Notes: generated by a model not told the origin, from the sequence alone. 64,000 nucleotides of DNA from Pseudoips prasinana (GCA_951640165.1 OX621254.1:25704001-25768000), one strand, 5' to 3'. Positions 52,126 to 63,890 are shown, counted from the first letter of the stretch. Numbers and translations are program-made.

Positions 52126-52544
52126 GTCGCTCTAAATTAACACATTTAAATACAATGTAAATTTATTTAAGAAATATATATTTTAAAAAAGGATTCCTAC
52201 TGAGTTTTCTGGCAGTGTTTCTCAGTAGCTGCCACGTCATGCACTGCACGGTAGGGTAAAAAAAATTGACGATTCCACACAAATGTAATATTTTAACGGA
52301 ATAAATGACTTTTGAATTTGAATTTTTTGAATTTTCAGACTCAGGAGAACAAGCATGCTCATTCACACAAAGATCTATCCTGGATGGAAATCAAACCCAC
52401 GACCTGCTGCGTGAAAGGCAATTATCTACCAAGCACGCCAACCGTTTTAAATGACAGTTCTAATTTCAAAGTCAACGCTGGAACGCTGTATTTATTAAGT
52501 GCACAAGCGGTCCGTTAGCTCGTTCCAATTAGCTTACTGCGGAG

Positions 52545-53125
52545 CGGCTACAGTGGCGTAATTTCAGTATAGTGGTGGAAGGGTTAAGTGCACAGATTAA
52601 TAAATTTGCAGAAGTGACGCCCGCATTAATCTTATTTATGTATATTTATTAATGTGCTAAACGTGAGTTGGATTGTAAGTATTCTTTCTAAAACTGCGAT
52701 CATACCGACAAAAAGTAGACACTATTGCTCATTGGATATAGTGTCGCAATTTCAGTATAGAAGGGTTAAGCACATAGACAAATAAATTTCCAGAAGTGAT
52801 GCATGCGTAAATCTTTTGAACATTTAAATTGATGTACAGTAAACTTGAGTTGGAATGTAAACAATCTTCCTTAAGCAAGTAACTAGTTAAATTGCGATCC
52901 TGCCGACAAAAAGCAGACACTATTGTTTATAAGCTACAGTGGCGTAATTTCAGTATAGTGCTAGAAGGGTTAAGTACACAGTTAAATAAATTTCCAGAAG
53001 TGACGCACGCGTTAATCTTTGGAACAGTTACATTGAGGTACTAAACTTGGGTTGGATTGTAAGCATTATTCCTTAAACTGCGATCATACCAACAAAAAGC
53101 AGACACTATTGTTTAACTATTGCGT
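52545..53125. repeat. Diverged tandem repeat, about 190-bp unit, three copies
   Basis: Each unit has 'gtggcgtaatttcagtatag', 'gaagggttaagyacayag', 'aataaatttccagaagtgac', 'ttgagttggattgtaa' and ends 'gacaaaaagcagacactatt'. Starts near 52550, 52741 and 52936. Units differ by many substitutions and small indels, so the expansion is old. A part-unit continues to about 53200. Confidence 0.8.
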
Positions 53126-53200
53126 GTAATGTGTGCCATTTAACGTGTTATCTCTTAAGCTGTAATTAAGCCAATGAAAATCAGACGCCATTGTTTTACT

Positions 53201-54071
53201 ATTGAGCCAATAATGTGGGTCACTTAATTTACATAGTACAATAATGTTAACAATGTTTACAAAGCGTTAGTCTAATTTACAAATGTTTATAGTACACAAT
53301 TACACTTGAATATACATGGTACATTTTTTTTTCATTTGAATGCCTTGCCAACAAATACATGGCTGGCATTTAAAATCCAAATCCATTCAAAGGTTGCCAC
53401 GAAGAGAATAGGAAGCCTTATTAAATATGTTAACATTTAATCACAATTTAGTTACATATGTTAACATTTAATTTTGGTGTATTACATAGAGCCACTTACG
53501 TAGTTACCCAGTTTTAAATAAAAATATGCCAGAAGCTTAATAGTGAGACGTTCTTTTAAAACGAACCTAATACAATGAAATGCTGGGTTTCATAATAACT
53601 CCTAAGAGGAATTGTTAAAAATTAAAAATGTTTTTTTAAGTTTGTTTACCATATAGTGCATACAATTATTTCACTTCTTATCTCTTTAACTTCTTTCCCT
53701 AACGTCTTTCTTCATAACTCTTTATGCTATTACTATGCTATATAAGCATAGTATATTATTATTGTGTAGTATTATTGGTATTTAAACAAATATACACTTA
53801 CGACTGCCGCATTTTCTATCTTTCTTTTTCCTTGTTCCCCCAACAGTTGTCTGGAAGAGATTGCTACAAAGCGGTTAGACGGTCGATTGTACCTGTATTC
53901 CCTTATATTAAGAAATTATATTCTATTACAAAGGTTTAAAGATCCTTAAATTAATATAGCGTCCCTGAAAACAACGTAGGCTAAGATAAAATTCAATCTT
54001 CTGTAAACCAAAATATATACGGCAGAATTAAATTGTTTTCTGTTTGTTTACTACAGCACAAGTTTACAAAC
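53201..54071. other. AT-rich stretch, no gene seen
   Basis: A duplicated 'gttaacatttaatcacaatt' / 'gttaacatttaattttggtg' pair lies at 53429-53480. I recognise no gene; the 71-residue frame at 53724-53939 has no motif. Confidence 0.4.
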
Positions 54072-54245
54072 ACTTAAAGGATTAGGTCTGAAACAGTAAT
54101 CCTCTTTAGAGTTAATATGTTAAGTGATTGCAGAGAAAAAATGTGTTGTGTCATCTCAACATCATATTTATATGCCATCTCAGCGTGACTAAAGGTGGAA
54201 TATACTATTAAGTCTTTTAAGAGACAGGTTATGATAAGTGCTTAT
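54072..54245. repeat. Copy of segment B of the 55984 duplication
   Basis: 'cttaaaggattaggtctgaa' 'acagtaatcctctttagagt' ... 'cagcgtgactaaaggtggaa' 'tatactattaagtcttttaa' 'gagacaggttatgataagt' matches 56337-56505 with few changes, apart from indels near the A-run. Confidence 0.85.
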
Positions 54246-54324
54246 CATCAAACTGGTCATATGCATGTTTATAACTTGATTATATGAATATAAAAGGTAA
54301 AAAGAAAGTGCATTACATATATTG

Positions 54325-54478
54325 ACGGACCGGTTGGCGTGGTTGGTAAATGCTTGCCTTCCACGCCGCAGGACGTGGGTTCGATTCCCACCCAGGACAA
54401 ATATTTGTGTGCATGAACATGTATGTTTGCCTTAAATCTGGGTGTAATTATCAATGCAAGTATGTATTTTCTACTAAA
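54325..54478 (+). repeat. SINE-A, plus strand, 3' half missing
   Basis: Good head: A box 'tggcgtggttggtaaatg', B box 'gggttcgattcccaccc', then 'gtgtgcatgaacatgtatgt' and 'gtgtaattatcaatgcaagt'. It leaves the consensus at 'gtattttctactaaaacgac'. Confidence 0.88.
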
Positions 54479-54598
54479 ACGACCGCGTTGTGATACAAAA
54501 GAGAACTGAACTTTATTTTTCCTATACACATGTCACAGATAATATAGCAAAAAACGTTTACAAACTATAACAACAGAGGTCTTTGATTATATAAATGA

Positions 54599-54775
54599 CT
54601 AGCTGTGCCCCGCGGTTTTACCCGCGTTAAACTTTATAAATTATAGCCTATGTGTTAATCTAGGGTGTCAGCTAACTCCATACCAAATTTTATTAAAATC
54701 GCTCCAGCCGTTTAGACGTGAAGAAGTAACAAACATACACACTCACAAACTTTCTCCTGTATAATATTAGTGTGA
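54599..54775 (-). mobile_element. Hel-1, minus strand, full length
   Basis: Plus-strand text runs CTAGCTGTGCCCCGCGGTTT to 'ataatattagtgtga', flanked by A (54598) and T (54776). One of the cleanest Hel-1 copies. A SINE-A tail fragment follows at about 54790-54858 (tacaagctctgcttagtttg, gatggccgtatgtgac). Confidence 0.9.
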
Positions 54776-55209
54776 TTATTTTAGATACATATACAAGCTC
54801 TGCTTAGTTTGGAATCAGATGGCCGTATGTGACTAAAGTCCCAGGATATTATTATTTAACTATAAAAATAACGCGAACAGTCGGATAGGTACGAAATAAA
54901 AACTGTCACTTCTATAGAATATTCTGTTCTATGGTTAGATGCACGCAGTGAATGGTTTTTTTTGCACGGTAAAAGTGCGGGTATCAGATGTTCCGTAGTT
55001 TTTCACTGATGGGATTGGGTTCAGAAATTAAACTCCAGTACCAAAGTGAAGCGAAATTGCGAATGTTGGTTAGGTTACATGCATTTGAGCTCATGGCGTC
55101 TCTATGTGACCTTTACCGCATTTATCACGGGGAGTGTTTCAGAGGAATTGTTCGAACTTATACCTTTTAACGCGCACTACCACTCTGTGGAATCAAGTAG
55201 TATTTGTAA

Positions 55210-55275
55210 TAAATCAGTTATCTGGTTTCCATAGTACAAGCTCTTAGTTTGGGATCAGAAGGCCGAGTGTGAGCC
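55210..55275 (+). repeat. SINE-A body fragment
   Basis: 'aatcagttatctggtttcca' 'tagtacaagctcttagtttg' 'ggatcagaaggccgagtgtg' and then directly into SINE-C. Confidence 0.75.
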
Positions 55276-55432
55276 TTATGCAGTCGCCTCGTCGCTTCGA
55301 TTCCCGCGCAACTATTTGTGTAACCCACATATAGTTGTTCTGAGACTGGGTATACTTTGTGTGCGTCCATTATAAGTTTGTCAAGTATCCCGCGACACAG
55401 GGATTCATTTCCCCAGTGCGCACGTTGACTTT
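55276..55432 (+). repeat. SINE-C, plus strand
   Basis: 'gcagtcgcctcgtcgcttcg' with a shortened B box (gattcccgcgcaac), then 'tagttgttctgagactgggt', 'tgtgtgcgtccattataagt', 'cgcgacacagggattcattt' and 'cccagtgcgcacgttg'. Confidence 0.7.
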
Positions 55433-55753
55433 AAAAAAAATATAGGCTAATTTTAGTTAACAATAATAAGATAGTCAAGTTCGAATTGTAGTCGAGTCTT
55501 TTGCGTTTAAGTTAAACGTCTATATTGTTGTTTGTTATTTGTGTCGAAACTGCAGAGAGGTGAGGCCAACGGGTTGATCTGTCCGTTGAAGCATAGCGAT
55601 AACTTTACGTCGCTTTCGATTTGCAATAAAATCTTAATGTTTCTTTAGTTGCGAAACTAATTATAAGCGCTGGAACATACCATTGCTGTGCTAATTTTGG
55701 ATTACAATTATTAATGAATTCATATTATTATATTATGTATCTATTTTATTTGT

Positions 55754-55797
55754 TTTTTCTTTATTTTATTGCAATCATGCAATAAAATAAAGAAAAA
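55754..55797. repeat. Perfect hairpin, 20-bp arms
   Basis: Arms 55754-55773 (ttttt...attttattgca) and 55778-55797 (tgcaataaaat...aaaaa) with loop atca. AT-rich, no flanking duplication. Confidence 0.9.
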
Positions 55798-55983
55798 TGA
55801 GAAATAGTTAAAACAACTTAGAATTTATATTCAGATCATTGAAATTTTTATTATGTTATTTAATAAATTACCAAAAAACACGAATAAACACAAGGATTTT
55901 CTCATTAAGTGACACTTAAACCTAATTGGTTTGAGTGTGCCAGTTGTTATTTTAATTTATCGTACTAAGTGATTTATTTTTTT

Positions 55984-56833
55984 AATGTAGAATACACATA
56001 ATATATATACCCATTACAATACGGAAGAAACATAAATTGATCACCTACGAATTACCGGTATACATAAATAATGTTTACTATTATGTATATATACATCCCT
56101 AATTTAGATGCTAGAAAGCTTAGAAAGTCATAAGAACATCTCTCATTCCATAGTCAAAATATCAAGACAGCAGATCGAGAATAGTGCCCTGCCTCATTAT
56201 AATTTGAGTAAATGATCTTATTATTATTATTATGTCCTAATGTCTGGTATAACATTGATAGATGAGTCTGTAAATGCCGTGTTATAATTACTTTAGTGCG
56301 AACTAGTTATAAGATAATTAAATGTCAATGTTAAACCCTTAAAGGATTAGCTCTGAAACAGTAATTCTCTTTAGAGTTAATATGTTAAATGTTTTCAGGC
56401 AAAAAAAATGTGTCGTATCGTATCATCACGCCATTATACGCCATCTCAGCGTGACTAAAGGTGGAAGATACTATTAAGTCTTTTAAGAGACAGGTTATGA
56501 TAAGTTTTTAAATGTAGAATACACATAATTTATATACCCATTGAGTAAAATACGGAAAAAATAGATATTGATCACCTGTGAATTACCGGTATACAAATAA
56601 TGTTTACTATTATACATCCCTAATTTAGATGCTAGAAAGTCATAAGAACATCTGTCATTCCATAGTCAAAATATCAAGACAGCAGATCGAGAATAGTGAC
56701 CTGCCTCATTATAATTTGAGTAAATGCTCTTATGTCCTAATGTCTGGTATTACATTGATAGATGAGTCTGTAAATGCCGTGTTATGCTTTAGTGCGAAGT
56801 AGTTATAAGATAATTAAATGTCAATGTTATTAT
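55984..56833. repeat. 527-bp tandem duplication (A-B-A')
   Basis: 'aatgtagaatacacataat' starts two copies at 55984 and 56511. They share 'gaattaccggtatacata', 'gatgctagaaag', 'ccatagtcaaaatatcaaga', 'cagcagatcgagaatagtg' and 'taaatgccgtgttat'. Segment B (56337-56505) lies between them and also exists alone at 54072-54245. The second copy lacks B and has small deletions. Confidence 0.9.
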
Positions 56834-56839
56834 TAAAGA

Positions 56840-57560
56840 TTTACTATGCGCCAGAATGTAATGCTTTTTAGTAAAAGAAATTACAGATAATGCCAAGACG
56901 ATTTCTATAAGTAAATCCTAATACAGTCACCAAATAACAACTTTGTAACAAGTGACAGTACGAAAGCATCTCTAAAAATCATAGTCTACTCAAACCAATT
57001 TATGTCCAAAAAAATGAACAAAAATGCTTTTTATAATTTTTATCCGTATGTATAATTTTACTTCGAAACATTCTAATAGTCCTACAGTACTTTCATCTGC
57101 ATAATGAGCCCAATGTGCGCCATTTTGTATCCCCCTCATCCCCACCATTAAACAGGCTGACAAGATTTTAATTTTAATTATGACGTCGTTGACAACATAA
57201 AACTGAAATTATTATTTTTTCATATATCTACATTAAATGTGTTTGTGCGCTTTTAATGAAAAAGTTTATTATTAAAAGAACAGATTTTTTTCATACAAGA
57301 TCCGACAACACATTTTATACGCTCATATGTTTTTTTTAATAAGGCGAAGTCTTTGTTTCTGGATATCCGTATGTGGTAACGTAGCTTTTTAAATCTACAT
57401 TATATATACCCGATTTCAAAACGATTTTATAACTGATTTCAAAAGTTTCTTTCAAAGGAGGCTTTCACGTCTACGGTTTTTATAAGTCTGAAATGAAATT
57501 TCTCTATTGTGTGTTAACTGAATTTAATAATTCTTTTTTAATCGCTTGAGAATATTTTCC
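56840..57560. other. AT-rich stretch, no gene seen
   Basis: No gene or repeat that I can match. Several T-runs and A-runs only. Confidence 0.4.
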
Positions 57561-57567
57561 ATATGTA

Positions 57568-60500
57568 ACCATATCGTCCCCGTAGAGGGAAAATTAAATA
57601 ACTCTGATTTTGTAGTTCTGAGATAAACGCGATTTAGTGTTTTTTTTTTAGTTAATGTACATTTGTAAGAAAATGTGAGAAAATTTTACTGTGGGTGTTT
57701 TTATATTTTGTGGACCTGATAACCTTTTACATTATGCTTTAACAAACTGAACACTATCTTTAACTATAACTAAATAACAAATTAAAAATCAAGTTGTTTA
57801 ATTTTGCCACAACTGTTTTTATAACGTAACAACAATTAGCTACTTATTTCGGCTATTTATTTAGTTTTCCTATAACTAAATACATTTGGTAGAGTAAATT
57901 TTGGTGAAATAAATGGAGTTATTGAATTTATCAAGCACGAAATATATTTAAACGGAAAACTTAGTGGTTTTGTACGTTATTATTACTTTGATATTTATTG
58001 GTCTCATATGAAATAAAAGCTGTATTATGATATTAATAAAGTTATATTAAGGAATAAATAGAAAAGTAAACTAAAATTTAGAAAAAGTGTACTTATCTTG
58101 CCACAAACTTAAAAAATAAACATCATCATCATCATATCAGCCAAAAGGTCCACAGCTGGACAAAGGCCCACAATTGCCGGTCTTGCGCTATTCGCATCCA
58201 ACAGTTTCCAGCAACCCGCACAAGATCATGGGTCCATCTTGTAGGGACCTGCCCACGCTGCGTCTTCCAGTTCGTGGTTACCACTCGATAACCTTTCTGC
58301 TCTAACGGCCGTGGGTTCTACGTTCTATGTGCCCGCCCACTGCCACTTCAGTTTTACAATTCTTGGGGCTATGTCGGTGACTTTGGTTCGCCTGCAGATT
58401 CCGACATTTCTGATTCGATATCGCAAGAAAACTCCGAGCATAGCCCTCTCCATTGCTCTTTGGGTGTCCTTGAGCCTTCAAATAAGGCTCATAGTGAGCG
58501 ACCACGTATCTGGTCTGCAATCAAGTCATCACTGGCAACACACACTGGTTGAAGACTTTCAACTTGAGACACTGCGGTATTTTGGACGACAAGATGTTAC
58601 GTAGTTTCCCGAACGCTGCCCAGCCGAGTTGGATTCTACGATGGACCACCTTCTCAAAGTTATAACGACCTAGTTGGATGGTCTGTCCTATGTAAATATA
58701 GTTTTCTACAACTTCGCGTGCAGAGTCTCCAACCTTCAATTGAGTGGGGTTGGAGGTTTGGCATGATTTTCGTCTTATCCATGTTACTTTTCAGGCCCAC
58801 TTGTTGAGAAACTCTACTGAGGTCATAGAGCATTGTACCGAAATCTTCCATGGTCTCAGCCATGACTACTATATCATCGGCAAATCGTAAGTGAGTGATA
58901 TACTCGCCATTGACCAGAAGCTTGAAGACATCTTCCAATGCAGCGACGAACACTTTCGGAGATGTAACATTTTCCTGTCTCACACCTCGCTGCAAGTGGA
59001 TAGGTTTCGAATTTTGGTCCTGGAGTCGCACTAACATTGTGGCGTTTTCATACAAATACTTTAATACCTCGATTTACCGGTAGTAGATTTGGCACCTTAG
59101 GAGAGACCACAGCCGAGGTTTCGATAATCTAAGGCTTTCCCATAGTCCACAAACGCTAAGCACAGTGGCTTGTTATACTTTTCGACTTCTTATGTATAAC
59201 TTGCCGCAGCGTATGTATATGGTCTATGGTGCTAAAGACTTTTCTGATACCGGCTTGTTCGGGAGGCTGGAAATCATCAAATGGCTCAGCAGTGTGATGG
59301 GTCAATAATTCTTCAATAGGGTTTTGTCGCCCTTTTTGAAGGAGAGCACTACCACACTTCTGTGCCATGCTTGTGGTGTTTGATTATCTAGTATGACGGA
59401 GTTAAATAACTTCTGAAAGGCCCGTAGGATTGGTGTTCTATCCGCCTTCGGAAGCTCTGCTGGAACTCCATCATCACCAAGAGCCTTGTTGTTCTTAAGT
59501 TGTCTGAGAGCCATTTTAATCTCGTACAGGCTGACGTCCGGGTGTCTTCAGTGTAATGACGGGTTGGTCTAGCTCCATCCAAGACATGACTTTTGGCAGG
59601 TGACTGCATTGTCGTATATATAACTGTCCATAGAATTCTCAATCTCTCACAGCAACTCCGGTTTAGACGTGAGGTTTGCCGTGCATCCTTAGTCTTCAGC
59701 TTCGTCAGTTGGGTTTGTCCAACAGACAGATCTCTTACGAACACTTTAGAGCCTTTGTTCCGCTTGATGGCTTCTTTAATACTACTTGTATTAAATTGAC
59801 GCGTGTCGCGAGTCAAAGACTTTGAGATCTGTCTGTTGAGCAGCCAGTATATAGTAGCATCATCTGAGGATGTCAGAACCATTTTCTGTATCACTTCCAT
59901 AAGTTGCAGGGCAAAGTCTGTTTGTACACTGGGCCTTGAAGACCTTAAACTCAGCCGTATGGACTGCTTCTACGAGCCTGTCGTAGTATGAGTCCACTTC
60001 CTCGCAGTCTGCTAGGCATTCGAAACGGTTTCGCAGTTCGAGCTGAAATGGTGGGTTTTGGACGTGGATAGGTAAAGGTCGGCGCGTAGACTTTATCAGT
60101 CTGGACCTCTGGAGCTTGACATTAGATTCAATGAGCCTCTCACCAGTCTGTGATCGCTCCCGGTTTTAACCGCATTGATCACAGAGACGTCATTAAACGT
60201 CTGTCGTCTCGTCGACAAGATAAAGTCTATCTCATTTTTGTTTTTGCCATCGAGGCTCACCCAGGTCCATTTGCGGCGATCCAGCTTCCTGAAAAAGGAA
60301 TTCATCATAAAGAGTCCCTCCTCCTCCATGTCAGCCAACATTTGGCCCCAAAGGTTCCGGTCCCCAGTTCCAAATTGCCCCATTCTCAGCTCATTCCCGA
60401 ATCGTTTACCCAGCTTCGCGTTAAAGTCCCCCATGACCACAGTGAAATAAGTGTTAGAGGTATGTATGGCTCTAGAAATATCCTCATACATGACCTCGAC

Positions 60501-61764
60501 CTCATTGTCGGAGTGCGTTGAAGTCGGCGCGTAAACCTGTATGACCTTCAACGAATACGTTATAAGTTACGTTATAAGGTATGCCGCCCTAGTCGACACA
60601 CTCTCGAGGTTCACTACGTTCCTTGTGGACGAGGGACTTTTGAACTATGAACCCAACATCACCTTGGAACAGTTGGTCGCCCTCGCGGAAATGTAGCAGG
60701 TTCCCGGATTTTAGGATTATCGAGGGGAGGACACGATATTCCTCAGACAAACCTATGATATCCCAATGTAACCTGCTCAGTTCCTTCTCCAGTTCAATGA
60801 TATTCTCGTCGGTCCACTGTGTGTGAGTGTTATATGTTGCCAGGGCCAGACGTTGTCGGTTTTGGTAACACGGCATCTGCCGGGGATTTTTAGCACCCCG
60901 GGTTCTTTTTCCTTATTTCCTGTTTGTATTCCTGAATCTGTTATCTCAGCGATTGTGATATTGTGTTCCATAATTCTTCTATCAGGGTGGGACTAATTGG
61001 TCAATAGGGATTTCAATAAAAGCTCAAGTTGTTATAATATTACTTGTTTCATCTTTAGAATCTCTCGACAAAATTGGGTTTATTCGTTCAAATCTCTTAA
61101 CTCTTTTTTTCTTCTTAGCCAGTGAAATATTGATGTCTATTAAAGAACTAAGTTTCCTTTTTATTTTATTTTCTTCTTTTGTGTCCGGATTCCATGTAGA
61201 TCCAGAATCAGAAAAAGGTTCTTCATGAAATGAGACTTGACCCTCTGATTACCTTTGATGACAACTTAATTTATTTAATTTTATTTGCCTATCATCTTAT
61301 TATTAATCATTATCTAGTTGTAGAAGAAATAAATAACTTCAAGTATTTATAAATTAGGTACGTTATATCAGAATTCTGAATCGCAGAATTAAATAAATCG
61401 AGTTATTTAGTTTTCCTAGAACTAAGTTAGTTTTGTGAAAGAATTTATAAGTTGAGGAAAAATTCAACAACTCAAGTTATTTAATTTATTTGACATTCAT
61501 CTTGTCATTGACCACAGTTATTGATTTATTTACTGAGTTATTTAGTTTTCCTTTAAAATAATTGTGTTTGTCTGAAGATATTTATTATTCCATCTGTCAT
61601 GACCTGTCTGACAAAAATGGCTATATCTTTGGAACGGAATAAGATACGAAAACGCCTGTAAGGCTCAAATATGCGGCAGGTTTTAGGTGTTTTGAAAATA
61701 GGATAAAGTCAATTTCGCCAAAATCGGAGTTATTTAATTTTCCAACTACGGGGACGATATTGTC
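57568..61764. mobile_element. Inverted terminal-like repeats around a decayed RTE
   Basis: Left (57569-57611): 'atatcgtccccgtagaggga' 'aaattaaataactctgattt' 'tg'. Right (about 61722-61764), reverse complement: 'atatcgtccccgtagttgga' 'aaattaaataactccgattt' 'tg'. About 43 bp with 3 or so differences. Subterminal 'gttatttagttttcct' motifs occur inside both ends (57862, 61402, 61538). No transposase is visible; the RTE copy occupies the middle. It could be one large non-autonomous DNA element with a nested RTE, or two independent repeats in opposite orientation. No target duplication is clear. Confidence 0.45.
58122..60972 (-). pseudogene. RTE-clade LINE, nearly full-length ORF, many frame breaks
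   Basis: Reading the minus strand from 60972. Endonuclease: LALATYNTHTQWTDENIIEL and WDIIGLSE at about 60850-60740; QVYAPTSTHSDNEVEVMYED, VVMGDFNAKLG and KTGSDHRLVRG at about 60540-60120 (APE-type GDFN and SDH motifs). Reverse transcriptase: LKNNKALGDDGVPAELPK (59500), LQRGVRQENVTSPKVFVAAL and LRFADDIVVMAE (59000-58880; catalytic FADD present, but VRQ-E-V in place of VRQGD). C-terminus: VENYIYIGQTI and RRIQLGWAAFGKLRNIL. The 3' end is an ATG/ATC run (58121-58136). At least six frame changes or stops separate these blocks, so it is dead. It is the parent type of the short RTE pieces at 4855, 5419, 9108, 17064 and 44215. Confidence 0.9.
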
Positions 61765-62340
61765 ACGTTCGGGCTTCGAACCCTAGTACCAGTAAGGGTT
61801 TTTGGTGGCTTTTGGAACAGCGCTAGATTGTTCTAGATAATACCAGAACTTAAGCAAAAGGATAGTAGATGAAAAGGACATACGAAATTGTTAATATAAA
61901 AACAGAATTATTAGAATGAGATAGAGCGAGTTTTATGAATGAAAAGAAAGGGATAGGTGAAGACAAGGACAGAAGCATTTCGACTAATCAGTCATATAGG
62001 CGATTTTACTGGAAAGAAAAATCTGACTTACGAAATGTTTTAAATTTGGAACAATTTAGGTGTATATAAGCGGAATGTTATAGGAGAACAGTTTCGTTTG
62101 AATTAAAGTGAAATCGAAGGCGAAATAATAGAGAGAGAGATACCTTTACGCACACATTGTCGAGACAGTTGTCAGCTGTAATAGAAAATGAACGAAAACA
62201 ATATTTTAATTTATAATAACAACAATTGTTTTGTGATAATGCTTTTAGTCAATTTACAAAAGAGTACCTACATAAAGATAATTTTGGATATTTCAATTTC
62301 ACATGCCACTGTAATCATAATCAGTCGGCCATGTTTCTAG
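61765..62340. other. AT-rich stretch, no gene seen
   Basis: A GA-rich run (gagagagaga) lies at 62128-62138. I can match nothing else. Confidence 0.4.
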
Positions 62341-62355
62341 AAAACAAACCCATCA

Positions 62356-62397
62356 ACAGAATATAAAAATATTAAAATTTGCATTTTTATATTCTGT
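62356..62397. repeat. Perfect hairpin, 15-bp arms
   Basis: Arms 62356-62370 (acagaatataaaaat) and 62383-62397 (atttttatattctgt), 12-base loop. The sequence before it, 'ccatgtttctagaaaacaaa', also occurs near 29173, and the sequence after it (aacacgtgtttcagccatcc) resembles 1107, so it lies in a dispersed repeat. Confidence 0.85.
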
Positions 62398-62891
62398 TCT
62401 TAAACACTTCCAACACGTGTTTCAGCCATCCGCGGACCATTCTCATGAGATGCTAACTCGTGTGTAGTCGCATTTGGGCACACGACAACTTAGCATCCCT
62501 AGAGAATATATTTACTCGTATTTTTCCCACGCCTTGTACAGACGAGTGGTGTAATTTTCATACAACCGGCATGAAAACTCCACCAATGTCACAGGAAAGG
62601 TCCGTCCACCGTAGTAACGATGACTGAAATACCTTTTACTAAGGAAATCTCTCCTTATTACCCGTCCGTACTAAGTTCGTCCCTCGTCGGAACTGACAAT
62701 CACTATTAACTAGCATACTTATGAATAGTCAAGTCCACTTCTTGTTATTACGCGAATGAATAAAAGATCTCACCTAGTTGCTAGGTAATGGATTGGTTTG
62801 GTGAAGTTAGCTTAGAGAAGTGGGAAAACTGCATTTTTAGGTGTACATCTGACTTCTTCGCAAATTTTATAAAATAAAATGTAAAATTAGA

Positions 62892-63036
62892 CTGCCTAAA
62901 ACAGTCGCCTCGCTGCTTCGTGTCGCGGGTTCGAGTGCCGCGCCGGACGACTATTTGTGTGACCCATAAATAGTTGTTCTGAGTCTGGATGTAATTCGTG
63001 TCCGTCTAGGCGAACATGGTATGTAGAATTTAATGA
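62892..63036 (+). repeat. SINE-C, plus strand, intact boxes
   Basis: 'aacagtcgcctcgctgcttc', B box 'gcgggttcgagtgccgcgcc', 'gactatttgtgtgacccata', 'aatagttgttctgagtctgg' and 'atgtaattcgtgtccgtcta'. The clearest SINE-C head in the window. Confidence 0.8.
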
Positions 63037-63038
63037 CA

Positions 63039-63292
63039 GGTCACCGTAGCCCAGTTGGTAGTGCTCCTGCCTACGAAGCTGGTGGTTCTGGGTTCGAATC
63101 CCGGTAAGTGCAAATATTTGTGTGATGAGCACGAATATTTGTTTCTGATTCATGGATGTTTTCTATGTATATAAGTATTTATCTATCTATATAAATATGT
63201 ATATCGTCGCCTGGTACCCATAGTACAAGCTTTGCTTAGTTTGGGGCTAGGATGATCTGTGTGACATTGTCCCTAGATATTATTATTATTAT
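63039..63292 (+). repeat. SINE-B, plus strand, full length
   Basis: 'ggtcaccgtagcccagttgg' 'tagtgctcctgcctacgaag' 'ctggtggttctgggttcgaa' 'tcccggtaagtgcaaatatt', full body and an ATT-repeat tail. Good A and B boxes, so Pol III transcription is possible. Confidence 0.93.
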
Positions 63293-63790
63293 AATATTAT
63301 TTTGTCCAGCAGTGGAATTTTTACAGCTATAAGTGAGTGATGAAAAACGAGACAAAAGAGGTGTGCAAAGATCGTGACAAATGGAATTCCGTTGTCTCTG
63401 CCTACCCATCTGGGAAACAGACGTCACTCTATGTATGTATTTAATGTTGTTAACATTAGAAGCAGATAAATTTTCAGCATTGAAAATCGCGGGCAAAGCA
63501 TAAACTAGACCAAAATATAACATTATACCCTTGTCAAAAACGTTGTGTTTCTATTATATAAGTTTATCTGGCATTATAAGCCTCGTCTCTAGAGGCACAC
63601 TTAAAGGGATAAGCCCTTTTCCCTATCATTATTTCATTAAGGTCCCGTCTAAATACTCTTGTACCTTGTTAATCTGTCAGGTGTTGGAGCCTTCTATTAT
63701 TTTAAGAAAGGTACCTTTCTAACGTTGGATCTTATAATAATTGTGTTAATAAAACATCTGATGCTTGAAGTACTTCAATCTTCGAGTAAC

Positions 63791-63890
63791 AGGCCGATTG
63801 GCGTGGTTGGTACATGCTTGCCCTGCACACCGCCGGTCGTGGGTTCGACTCCCACCTAGGAGAGATATTTGTGTGCATGAACATCTCTGG
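63791..63890 (+). repeat. SINE-A head, plus strand
   Basis: 'aggccgattggcgtggttgg' 'tacatgcttgccctgcacac' and B box 'gggttcgactcccacctagg', then 'gtgtgcatgaacatctctgg', where the match stops. Confidence 0.8.

Larger units (their letters stand above)
47045..52335 (+). mobile_element. Full-length two-ORF LINE (CR1/L2-Daphne-like)
   Basis: The 5291-bp element starts at a T-run (ttttttttctcctgctggca), has a 5' UTR of about 420 bp, ORF1, a 5-bp gap, ORF2, a 3' UTR of about 210 bp and a tail of GAATTT-like repeats (52314-52335). The 3' UTR has an 8-bp hairpin (52197-52204 ctactgag with 52221-52228 ctcagtag), the sort of structure the element's own reverse transcriptase can recognise. caga flanks both ends. 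Both ORFs are open, so it was probably inserted recently. The clade is inferred from the ORF1 type and the 3' end. Confidence 0.85.
46895..52447 (-). repeat. SINE-A (minus) split by a full-length LINE
   Basis: Tail and body at 46895-47044 (aataatatccagggacacta, ccttgtactatggaaaccga, attcacacccaga). Remaining body and head at 52336-52447 (cagactcaggagaacaagca, gaaatcaaacccacgacctg, accaagcacgcca). The 4 bases caga occur on both sides of the LINE but once in uninterrupted SINE-A copies, marking a target duplication. Confidence 0.88.

Noticed and set aside
63039..63110. tRNA-like head of SINE-B (and the SINE-A and SINE-C heads) as tRNA genes
   Set aside because: A and B boxes are present but the acceptor stem does not pair and the sequence runs into a common repeat body; many copies exist.
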